DNA of 40,788 nucleotides from JBOHRE01 sp050732635 (GTDB lineage Bacteria; Gemmatimonadota; Gemmatimonadetes; Longimicrobiales; RSA9): positions 1 through 40,788 of the forward strand of contig JBOHRE010000024.1 of the NCBI GenBank assembly GCA_050732635.1. The letters are read 5' to 3'. Below, piece after piece: positions 25,717 to 34,700 of the stretch; within the stretch, counting starts at the first letter, position 1; every line of letters starts with the position of its first letter. Both the position numbers and the translations under genes were made by a program. The notes under the pieces are model-generated. The model did not search any database, was not told the DNA's origin, and saw nothing but the letters and a program-made list of their open reading frames with translations.

Positions 25717-28700
25717 GTGTCACCCAGAGGGAAAGCGGTAACTCTTTTCGCGTCCTGCCTCATCGCCGGCTGCTCCGGAGCGGACGGGGCAGCGGAGAGC
25801 CGTCTGCTCGATGCGCCTGCGGCCGGCGACCCGCTCTTCACGAGGCTGTCGTCGAGCTATACGGGCGTCGACTTCGAGAATCGCGTCGTCGACACCCGTG
25901 AGCTGAACGTCTTCACGTACCGCAACCACTACAATGGTGGGGGTGTCGCGCTCGGTGATCTCACCGGTGATGGACTGCCGGAGCTGCTGCTCACGGGCAA
26001 TCAGAGCGGGATCCAGCTCTACCTGAACGAGGGCTCCTTCCGCTTTCGCGACGTGACGCGCGAGGCCGGGATCCGCGGCAAGCGCGCCTGGACGACGGGT
26101 GTCACCTTCGCGGACGTCAACGGCGATGGGCTGCTCGACATCTATGTGTGCGCCGCCGGCAGCGTCGCGGGGGAACAGCGCGCCAACCAGCTCTACATCA
26201 ACCAGGGCCTCAACGACGACGGTGTGCCGACGTTCCGGGAAGCTGCGGCCGAGTATGGCATCGCGGACCAGGCGTACTCGACGCACGCCGCCTTCTTCGA
26301 TTACGACCGTGATGGCGACCTGGACCTCTACCTGGTCAACAACTCCCCTCGTCCCGTCAGCAGCTTCGGGCTACGCAACATTCGCCACGTGCGCCACGAG
26401 CTCGGCGGCGACAAGCTCTATCGCAATGATGGCGGCCGCTTCGTCGATGTCAGCGAGCAGGCCGGCATCTTCGGCAGCGAGATCGGCTTTGGCCTGGGCG
26501 TCGCCGTGGCCGATGTCGACCGCGATGGCTGGCCGGACATCTACGTCTCGAACGACTTCTTCGAGCGGGACTATCTGTACATCAACCAGCGGGATGGCAC
26601 GTTCAGCGAGGTGCTCGACCGACAGCTGCCCTACATCAGCCTCTCATCGATGGGGCTGGATGTCGCCGACATCGACAATGACGCGTGGCCGGACCTGTAC
26701 GTAACCGACATGCTGCCCGAAGACGAGCACCGGATCAAGGCCAACACGGCCTTCGAGAGCTGGGAGGAGTATCAGACGAAGCTGAAGAACGGGTACCACC
26801 ACCAGATCACGCGCAACATGCTCCACCGGAACAATCGCAATGGCACGTTCAGCGACATCGGGCAGCTGGCCGGCGTGGCGCGCACGGACTGGAGCTGGAG
26901 CGCCCTGATCGCCGACTTCGACCTCGACGGCCACAAGGACATCCATGTAACCAACGGCATGCCGCGGGATCTGACCTCCCTGGATTACCTCGACTTCCTG
27001 GCGAGCGACGCGACGCTCGTCTCGGCCATCGAGGACCGGCGCGTAGACTTTCTGCGGCTCGTCGAAGCGATGACCTCGACCCCGCTGCCCAACTACGCGT
27101 TCCGGAACAACGGCGATCTGAGGTTCACCGATCGGAGCGCGGCCTGGGGGCTCGACGATACCGGCTTCTCCAATGGTGCGGCGTACGGTGATCTGGACGG
27201 CGACGGCGCGCCGGATCTGGTCGTGAACAACATCGATCAGCAGGCCTTCATCTACCGCAACAACGCGCGGGCACTCCTGCCACAGAATGGCTACCTCCAG
27301 GTCCGCCTCGAGGGCGAGGGGCCGAATCGCTTCGCCGTCGGGGCCAAGGTCACGCTTCGCAGCGGCGATCAGGTCTTCTACCAGGAGCTGATGCCGTCGC
27401 GCGGCTTCCAGTCGAGTGTGGACTACGTACTCACCTTCGGGGTCGGCGAGGTCGAGGCAATAGACTCGCTCATGGTCGAGTGGCCGGACGGACGCCTCAG
27501 TGTCGAGCGGAACACCGCGGCCAACAAGCGGCTGACGCTGCGGCACGCGTCGGCCACGGCTGGACTGGTCGAGCCCGCGCCGGTGCAGATGCTCTTCTCG
27601 GATGTGACGGCTGCTGTGGCGCTGGATTTCGTGCACCGGGAGAACGCCTTCGTGGACTTCGACCGCGAGCCGCTCATGCCGAAGCTGCTGTCGACCGAAG
27701 GCCCGGCGCTGGCCGTCGGCGATGTCAACCGTGACGGTCTGGACGACATCTACCTCGGCGGTGCGAAGGACCAGCCGGGCGCACTCCTGATCCAGCGGCA
27801 GGACGGCCGCTTCACCGCCAGCAGTCAGGCGCTCCTGGAGCAGGACCGGGCCGCCGAGGATGTCGGCGCACTCTTCTTCGACGCCGACGGCGACGGCGAC
27901 GTCGACCTCTATGTGGTCAGCGGCGGCAGCGAGTTCTCGGACATGGCGCCCGCGCTGCAGGACCGCCTGTACCTCAACGACGGCCGCGGCGGCTTCAGCA
28001 AGGCGAAGGCGCAGCTGCCGGCGCTGTACACCAGCGGATCCAGGGTAGCAGCGGCCGACTTCGACGGCGATGGCGACCTCGACCTCTTCGTCGGCGGCCG
28101 CGTGGTACCATGGCGCTACGGCGTGGATCCCGTGAGCGTGCTGCTGCGAAACGACGGGCAAGGCCGCTTCACCGACGTGACCGAGCGCGTCGCACCGGAG
28201 CTGGCGCGGATCGGCATGGTCACGGACGCGGTCTGGACCGACGTGGACGGCGACGGCCGAACCGATCTCGGGGTCGCCGGCGAGTGGCTGCCAATCACGA
28301 TCTTTCGGAACGCCGGCGCTGATCGGTTGGAACGGCTCGCTGTGTCGGGGCTCGAGCAGAGCCACGGGTGGTGGAACCGGATCGTGGCCGGTGATTTCAC
28401 CGGCGATGGTCGCGTGGACTTCGTGGTCGGCAATCTCGGGCTCAACACGCGACTGCAGGCTGCGCCTGACGAGCCGGTGACCATGCACGTCGCGGATTTC
28501 GACGGCAACGGCTTCGTCGAGCAGATCGTGTCGTGTTACAGCAGCGGCATCAGCTACCCGATCGCCCTACGCGATGATCTGATCATGGCGATCCGGCCTC
28601 TCGCCGGCCGCTACCCCAGATACGACGATTATGCAGGGCAGACGGTGTCGCAGATCTTCTCGCGGAACCAGCTCGCAGGTGCGGTGGTGAAGAAGGCGCA

Positions 28701-29172
28701 GACCTTCGCGACAGCGCTGGCCCGGAACAATGGCGATGGCTCCTTCACGCTGGTGCCGCTACCTCTCGAAGCGCAGATCGCGCCGGTGTACGGGATCGCA
28801 GCGAACGACCTCGATGGCGACGGCAAGCTCGACCTGCTGCTGACCGGGAACTTCGATGGCGTGAAGCCGGAGATCGGCCGGATGAGCGCGGGCTACGGCC
28901 TGTTCTTGCGTGGTGATGGAGCCGGGCGCTTCACGCCCGTGCCCGCCGCGGAGAGTGGCTTCGTCGTGCCGGGACAGTCGCGGGACATTCAGCGCGTGCG
29001 TACGCGACGAGGCGACCTCTACATCGTCGCCCGTAACAACGACCGGCCGCTCATGTTTCGGGCGGGCGCGGCGGATCCGAGGGTCGCACGCCGCGACTCA
29101 GCCGCCCGGCCGCTTGGTGACGATGATGACGACGCCGTTCGCCCCGCGGAGCCCGTAGAGCGCGGTCTGTGA
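25717..29172 (+). CDS. FG-GAP/VCBS repeat lipoprotein with central ASPIC/UnbV domain, copy 1
   Basis: This 1,151-residue protein is a predicted surface or periplasmic lipoprotein. The SPII signal ends at AGC with C19 (FASCLIAGC). At least thirteen calcium-binding FG-GAP loops can be read, e.g. DVNGDGLLDIYV, DYDRDGDLDLYL, DVDRDGWPDIYV, DADGDGDVDLYV and DLDGDGKLDLLL, which should fold as two seven-bladed propellers. Between them, near 525-600, lies the ASPIC/UnbV domain (FAVGAKVTLRSGDQVFYQEL, GFQSSVDYVLTFGVG, SLMVEWPDGRL). The function of the architecture is not known to me; its place after susCD suggests glycan binding or adhesion. The GTG start has GGAG about 8 nt upstream. The last 75 bp overlap the tail of the convergent plug-lipoprotein gene, giving an acidic DDDDD ending. 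It is a close paralogue of the gene at 31765. Confidence 0.88.
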   Translation: MSPRGKAVTLFASCLIAGCSGADGAAESRLLDAPAAGDPLFTRLSSSYTGVDFENRVVDTRELNVFTYRNHYNGGGVALGDLTGDGLPELLLTGNQSGIQLYLNEGSFRFRDVTREAGIRGKRAWTTGVTFADVNGDGLLDIYVCAAGSVAGEQRANQLYINQGLNDDGVPTFREAAAEYGIADQAYSTHAAFFDYDRDGDLDLYLVNNSPRPVSSFGLRNIRHVRHELGGDKLYRNDGGRFVDVSEQAGIFGSEIGFGLGVAVADVDRDGWPDIYVSNDFFERDYLYINQRDGTFSEVLDRQLPYISLSSMGLDVADIDNDAWPDLYVTDMLPEDEHRIKANTAFESWEEYQTKLKNGYHHQITRNMLHRNNRNGTFSDIGQLAGVARTDWSWSALIADFDLDGHKDIHVTNGMPRDLTSLDYLDFLASDATLVSAIEDRRVDFLRLVEAMTSTPLPNYAFRNNGDLRFTDRSAAWGLDDTGFSNGAAYGDLDGDGAPDLVVNNIDQQAFIYRNNARALLPQNGYLQVRLEGEGPNRFAVGAKVTLRSGDQVFYQELMPSRGFQSSVDYVLTFGVGEVEAIDSLMVEWPDGRLSVERNTAANKRLTLRHASATAGLVEPAPVQMLFSDVTAAVALDFVHRENAFVDFDREPLMPKLLSTEGPALAVGDVNRDGLDDIYLGGAKDQPGALLIQRQDGRFTASSQALLEQDRAAEDVGALFFDADGDGDVDLYVVSGGSEFSDMAPALQDRLYLNDGRGGFSKAKAQLPALYTSGSRVAAADFDGDGDLDLFVGGRVVPWRYGVDPVSVLLRNDGQGRFTDVTERVAPELARIGMVTDAVWTDVDGDGRTDLGVAGEWLPITIFRNAGADRLERLAVSGLEQSHGWWNRIVAGDFTGDGRVDFVVGNLGLNTRLQAAPDEPVTMHVADFDGNGFVEQIVSCYSSGISYPIALRDDLIMAIRPLAGRYPRYDDYAGQTVSQIFSRNQLAGAVVKKAQTFATALARNNGDGSFTLVPLPLEAQIAPVYGIAANDLDGDGKLDLLLTGNFDGVKPEIGRMSAGYGLFLRGDGAGRFTPVPAAESGFVVPGQSRDIQRVRTRRGDLYIVARNNDRPLMFRAGAADPRVARRDSAARPLGDDDDDAVRPAEPVERGL

Positions 29173-29535
29173 CGGGTCCTTGAGGACCTCGATGGATTCG
29201 ATGTCGTACGGGTTGATGCCCGTCAGGCTACCGCCCGGTCCGGGCTCGATCGGAATGCCATCGATGACATACAGCGGATCGTTGCTGCCGAGGATCGAGG
29301 AGCCGCCGCGAATGCGGATCATGATGCCGCCGTCGGGCGCCCACGCGACTCGTACGCCGGCGACCCGCCCCGCCAGAATTTCCTCGATCGGCCGATTCGG
29401 CGTCCGATCGATGTCTTCCGAGGTGACGTTCGAGGTGTCGGACGGGCTCGGACGGGCGGCATCGTGCGGTGGGCCGCAGCCCGTGAGGAGCCCCAGCAGC
29501 AGCCCGAAGGGCAGGATGGCGTGACGCGTATTCAT
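29098..29535 (-). CDS. Orphan TonB-receptor plug-domain lipoprotein
   Basis: This 145-residue protein consists of a lipoprotein signal (LLGLLTGC, C20), a short linker (about 21-50) and a single SusC-type plug domain. The plug reads PIEEILAGRVAGVRV, GGIMIRIRGGSSI, DPLYVIDGIPIEPG and YDIESIEVLKDPSQTALYGL, then RGANGVVIIVTKR. The barrel of a receptor (about 700 residues) is absent and the frame ends cleanly, so this is not an obvious truncation: the signal is that of a lipoprotein rather than a receptor. Such free plugs could bind a SusC pore, a TonB box or a sugar; no function is established to my knowledge. The ATG at 29533-29535 is used because it places the signal correctly. The 3' end overlaps the convergent FG-GAP gene by 75 bp. 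It diverges from the GH97 gene. Confidence 0.85.
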   Translation of the reverse strand: MNTRHAILPFGLLLGLLTGCGPPHDAARPSPSDTSNVTSEDIDRTPNRPIEEILAGRVAGVRVAWAPDGGIMIRIRGGSSILGSNDPLYVIDGIPIEPGPGGSLTGINPYDIESIEVLKDPSQTALYGLRGANGVVIIVTKRPGG

Positions 29536-29688
29536 GGCTTCAATCATTGTACGGCGTTGCCCAGGTGTATGCCATAGGCACGTGGCGAAATGCCGCACGA
29601 GTCATGCCGGCGGTTGGCAGGTGAGATGAATCGTTGCAGCGCGTTATTGATGGTTTTGCGGTTTCGACCTCGACCCGGACGGAGAGAC

Positions 29689-31749
29689 GTGAGAGACAGC
29701 ACACTGAATGGCTGGGCGCGCTCGCTGATGCTCGGCCTGACCTGCGGGATGCTCGCCGTCGCCACGGTAAATGCCCAGGAGCCGTTGCGCGTCGCGTCAC
29801 CGGATGGGCGGAACCAGGTCACGGTCGAATTGAGCGCGGGTCGACTGTACTACGCCCTCGAACGTGATGGCCGGGCAGTGCTCCTGCCCTCGCAGCTTGG
29901 ATTCGAATTCCGTGATGCGCCGCCACTGCGCGACAGTCTGCGAGTCGTCGAGACCGAGCGTCGCACGGTGGATGAGAGCTGGACCCAGCCGTGGGGGGAG
30001 GTGGCGCGGGTACGGAATCACCACAATGAGCTGAGTCTCTCCCTCACTGAAGTGAATCCGCCGGGCCGGCACTTCTCGATCGTGTTCCGTGTCTTCGACG
30101 ACGGTGTCGGCTTTCGCTACGAGCTGCCGGAGCAGGCCGCACTCGGCGAGTTCGAGATCATGGAGGAGCTGACGGAGTTCGTCCTGGCCGACGATGCGCG
30201 GGCCTGGTGGATCCCGTCGAACCGACCGCGGCTGGATCGGTCCGAGATGCTGTACTCGTCCTCTCCGGTGAGCGTGCTGGACAGCGTGCAGACGCCGCTC
30301 ACGCTGGAGACGCGTGACGGCGCCACATTCCTGGTGATTCACGAGGCGAACCTGGTGGATTACCCACGGATGTTCCTCGCCGGGCCCCGGATGGAGGGCC
30401 GCACGCTGCGCGCGGCACTGGCTCCGCTCGCCGACGGCGTCAAGGTCCGGGGACGCACGCCTCTCGTCACACCCTGGCGCACCATTCAGCTGGCGGACGC
30501 GGCCGCCGATCTGGCGCCGTCGCTCCTGGGCCTCAACCTGAACCCGCCGAGTGTGCTGGAGGACACCGACTGGCTCCGACCCATGAAGTACGTCGGCATC
30601 TGGTGGGGCATGCATATCGGCACGATGACCTGGGGCTCGGGGCCGAAGCATGGCGCGACGACCGAGAACACGAAGCGCTACATCGATTTTGCGGCCGCGA
30701 ACGGGATCGGTGGCGTTCTGGTCGAGGGCTGGAACGTCGGCTGGGATGGCGACTGGATCGCCAACGCCGAGCTGTTCTCCTTCACGGAATCACACCCGAG
30801 CTATGATCTCGAGGAAGTGGCGACGTACGCGGCGCAGAAGGGAGTCATGCTGATCGCACACAACGAAACCTCGGGCGGAATCCAGAACTACGAGCGTCAG
30901 ATGGAGGATGCGTTCGAGCTCTACCGCTCGATCGGCATTCGCGCCATCAAGTCAGGCTACGTGGCAGACGACGTCGACGGCCACTCCCACTACTCGCAGT
31001 ACGCGGTCCGGCATCACCGCAAGGCGATCGAAACGGCCGCGAAATACGGCATCATGGTGAACGTCCACGAGCCGATCCACGACACCGGCGAACGCCGGAC
31101 CTGGCCGAACATGATGACGCGGGAAGGCGCCAGGGGGCAGGAATACAATGCCTGGGGCGGCGAGGGCGGCAACCCGCCGGAGCACGAAACGATCCTGTTC
31201 TTCACGCGCCTGCTGGCCGGGCCCATGGACTTCACTCCGGGGATCTTCGACATCCTGATCGAGAGCGCAGAGGGCACGCCCCGGCGACCGGAAGCCTCGC
31301 GCGTACGCACCACGCTGGCGAAGCAGCTCGCGCTCTACGTCGTGCTGTATTCGCCGTTCCAGATGGCGGCCGACCTGCCGGAGAACTACGAGGATGAGCC
31401 GGCGTTCCAGTTCATTCGCGATGTCGGCGTGGACTGGGAACTGACGCGCGTGCTCGCAGGCAGGATCGGGGATTACGTCGTGGTCTCGCGTCAGGAGCGA
31501 GGCACCGAAGACTGGTACCTGGGCGCGATCACCGACGAGGAAGGCCGTACGCTGGAGGTTGTGCTGGATTTCCTGCCGCCCGGGCGCAGGTACGTGGCCG
31601 AGATCTACGCCGATGGCGCCGGGGCGCACTGGCTGGACAACCCGCTACCGGTCACGATCTCCGAGCGGGAGGTCGATTCGACGTCACGCCTCGCGCTCGA
31701 GCTCGCGCCCGGCGGCGGGCAGGCGGTGCGGCTGCGCCCGGCGCGTTGA
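29689..31749 (+). CDS. GH97 alpha-glucosidase, SusB-type inverting
   Basis: This 686-residue exported enzyme removes glucose from alpha-glucans and oligosaccharides. A signal peptide (residues 1-30, ending VNAQ) precedes the GH97 N-terminal beta-sandwich (about 35-280), the catalytic (beta/alpha)8 barrel (about 285-590) and a C-terminal sandwich. LVEGWNVGW, AHNE, NVHEP and TREGARGQEY place glutamates at E346, E393, E461, E479 and E485. Their spacing matches, within one residue, the catalytic and calcium-binding glutamates 391, 439, 508, 526 and 532 that I recall for B. thetaiotaomicron SusB. KSGYV replaces the K-x-D nucleophile region of retaining GH97 members, so inversion is expected. The start chosen is GTG 29689 with GGAG just upstream; ATGs at 29590 and 29626 are in frame but add basic, signal-less sequence. 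It diverges from the plug gene; the second FG-GAP gene follows. Confidence 0.92.
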   Translation: MRDSTLNGWARSLMLGLTCGMLAVATVNAQEPLRVASPDGRNQVTVELSAGRLYYALERDGRAVLLPSQLGFEFRDAPPLRDSLRVVETERRTVDESWTQPWGEVARVRNHHNELSLSLTEVNPPGRHFSIVFRVFDDGVGFRYELPEQAALGEFEIMEELTEFVLADDARAWWIPSNRPRLDRSEMLYSSSPVSVLDSVQTPLTLETRDGATFLVIHEANLVDYPRMFLAGPRMEGRTLRAALAPLADGVKVRGRTPLVTPWRTIQLADAAADLAPSLLGLNLNPPSVLEDTDWLRPMKYVGIWWGMHIGTMTWGSGPKHGATTENTKRYIDFAAANGIGGVLVEGWNVGWDGDWIANAELFSFTESHPSYDLEEVATYAAQKGVMLIAHNETSGGIQNYERQMEDAFELYRSIGIRAIKSGYVADDVDGHSHYSQYAVRHHRKAIETAAKYGIMVNVHEPIHDTGERRTWPNMMTREGARGQEYNAWGGEGGNPPEHETILFFTRLLAGPMDFTPGIFDILIESAEGTPRRPEASRVRTTLAKQLALYVVLYSPFQMAADLPENYEDEPAFQFIRDVGVDWELTRVLAGRIGDYVVVSRQERGTEDWYLGAITDEEGRTLEVVLDFLPPGRRYVAEIYADGAGAHWLDNPLPVTISEREVDSTSRLALELAPGGGQAVRLRPAR

Positions 31750-31764
31750 GCCGACAGCGCGGCC

Positions 31765-34700
31765 ATGCCTACCTCAATTCACCGCAGAGAGCACCGAGAA
31801 CGCAGAGAACTGCGCCGCGCCGCATCCCCCAATAAAAATCTCTGCGTCCTCTGCGTTCTCCGCGGTGAATTTAGGGGGGTTGCTTCGCGGCCGTGGCATG
31901 GTTTGCTGCTGGCAACTCTCGTGGCCAGCATCGCCTGCAGCGAGGCCCAGGAGCCGGCGCTGCTGTTCGAGCGGCTCGATCCGGAGGCTACCGGCGTCAC
32001 GTTCGTCAACGAGCTGCCGGAGGACACGGCCTTCAACATCCTGAACTACCTCTACTACTACGATGGTGGCGGCGTCGCGGCCGGCGACATCGACAACGAT
32101 GGGCTGCCGGACCTGTACTTCACGTCGAACCTCGGAGCTGATCGTCTGTACCTGAACCGGGGCGATTACCGCTTCGAGGACATCACCGAGTCCGCGGACC
32201 TGGGCGGCGAGCCGGGCTGGACGACGGGTGTGGCCATGGCCGATGTGAACGGCGATGGCTACCTCGACATCTACATCTCGGGTGTGAGCTACCTCGGCAT
32301 GCGGGGCCGCAACATCCTGTACATCAACAACGGCGACCGCACCTTCACCGACCGCACCGAGGAGTTCGGTCTCGGCCAGGTCGGCTACGGTACGCAGGCG
32401 GCCTTCTTCGACTACGACGCGGACGGCGACCTCGATGTCTACCTGCTGAACCACTCGGTGCACACCGACCGCGGGCTCAGCGCGAGGCCTCAGCGGGCGC
32501 CGCGGCACGCGCGGGCGGGCGACCGCCTGCTGCACAACGACAGCGGCCGGTTCGTGGACGTGAGTGAAGCGGCGGGCATCTACGGCGGCGTCGAGGGTTA
32601 CGGCCTGGGTGTCGTCATCAGCGATCTGAACCTGGATGGCTGTCTGGACATCTTCGTCGCGAACGATTTCCAGGAGAATGATTTTCTGTACGTCAACAAC
32701 TGCGACGGCAGCTTCACGGAGTCCATCGCGAGCGCCATGGGCCACACCAGCCGATCGTCCATGGGCGTCGACGCCGCGGACTTCAACAACGACGGCCGTC
32801 CGGATGTCGTCGTGCTCGACATGCTGCCTGCGCGCGAGGACATCCTGAAGACATCGGCAAACGCGGAGAGCTTCGAGGTCGATTACCTGAAACGGAGGAC
32901 CGGCTACCACCCGCAGTACGCGCGCAACACGCTGCAGCTCAACCGTGGTGGCGGCAGATTCAGCGACATCGGCTACCTGGCCGGTGTCTACGCGACGGAC
33001 TGGAGCTGGGCCGCCCTGTTCGCCGACCTGGACAACGACGGCCACAAGGATCTGTTCGTCACGAACGGCATCTACCGGCGGCCGAACGACCTCGACTACG
33101 TCACTCATGTGGCCGAGGCTGCGGTCCAGGCTTCGCTCGCGGACGGGATCGGCAGGCAAGACCTGGCGCTGCTGGAGCGGATGCCGCAGGTCGCGATCCC
33201 GAACCACGCCTATCGCAACAACGGCAACCTCACCTTCACCGATGCGGCCGAGCCGTGGGGACTCGGGCAACCCGGCTTCTCCAACGGCGCGGTCTACGCC
33301 GACCTGAACAACAGCGGCGCTCTCGACCTGGTCGTGAACAACATCAACGCGCCGGCGTCGATCTATCGGAACCGCGCGCGCGAACTCAACGGCCACCATT
33401 ATCTGCGCGTCCGATTGCGGGGCTCCGACCGCAACACGGCCGGCATCGGCGCGAAGGTGGTGATCCGGCACGACGGCGCGCTGCAGATGCTCGAGCAGAT
33501 GCCGACGCGGGGCTTCCAGTCCTCGGTCGATCCCCGCCTGCACTTCGGTCTGGGCCGCTCCAGTCGGGTCGACTCGCTGTTCGTCATCTGGCCGGACGGG
33601 CGGCGTCAGGTGCTCAGCGACATCGCCGCCGACCAGGTGCTCACGCTCTCCCAGGAGGACGCCGCCGGCCGCTACGACGTTGCGGCTGCCGGCGAGGCCG
33701 AGCCGCTGTTCGCTGACCGGACCGCGCAAACCGGCATCGACCACCGGCACGAGGAGAACAGCTTCTTCGATTGGAACCGCGAGCCACTGATGCCGCACCT
33801 GCTCTCGAGGGAAGGCCCTGCGCTCGCGGTCGCCGATGTGAATGAGGACGGTCTTGATGACATCTACATCGGCGGCGCGAAGTGGCAGGCGGGACGGCTC
33901 ATGCTGCAGCGGCCGGATGGCACGTTCGCGGCGCGTGAGCAGCCCGCGTTCGAAGCCGACCGGCTGCATGAGGACACCGACGCCGTCTTCTTCGACGCGA
34001 ATGGCGACGGGCACGCCGATCTGTACGTCGTGAGCGGCGGCAACGAGTTCTGGGGTCAGCACGACGCGTTGCGCGACCGGCTCTACCTCAACGATGGGCG
34101 CGGCGGATTCGACCGCGCCGAGGACGCGTTGCCGGACTTCTTCGAGAATGGCGGCGTGGTCGCCGCCGCCGACTTCGATGACGATGGCGACGTGGACCTG
34201 TTCGTCGGCGGCCGGGTGGTCGCCCGGTCCTACGGAGCGACGCCGCGCAGCCACCTGCTGCGCAACGACGGCGCCGCGCGGTTCATGGACGCCACGGCCG
34301 AGCTCGCGCCCGAGCTGGCTTCGGCGGGCATGGTGACGTCCGCCGTATGGACCGATTACGACCGCGATGGGCGGCTCGACCTGATCGTGGCTGGCGAGTG
34401 GCTGCCGGTGCGGGTGTTCCGCCAGGAGGGCGGTCGCTTCGTCGAGCGCACGGCCGCTGCCGGCCTATCAGACACGAACGGCTGGTGGCACAGCGTGGTG
34501 GCGGCGGACCTGAACGGCGACGGCTACGAGGACCTGGTCCTCGGCAACCTGGGCCTGAACTCCTATATCCACGCATCCCGTGACCAGCCGGCGCGCCTGT
34601 ACGCCGGCGATTTCTCGCGCAACGGCACGTGGCAAGCCATCCTGACGTTCTACAAGGATGACGTCAGCTACCCGCTCGCCGGACGCGACGAGCTGATGCG

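Noticed and set aside
26644..28488. 614-codon leftward frame within FG-GAP copy 1
   Set aside because: Mirror of repeated GAC/GGC-rich FG-GAP codons, which rarely give stops in antisense; product is valine/arginine/histidine-rich with no domain.
29590..29688. Earlier ATG starts for the GH97 gene
   Set aside because: They would put basic, non-signal sequence before the hydrophobic export segment; GTG 29689 has GGAG upstream.
31774..34254. 826-codon leftward frame within FG-GAP copy 2
   Set aside because: Same antisense effect as in copy 1; its ending TAENAEDAE comes from the palindromic repeat.
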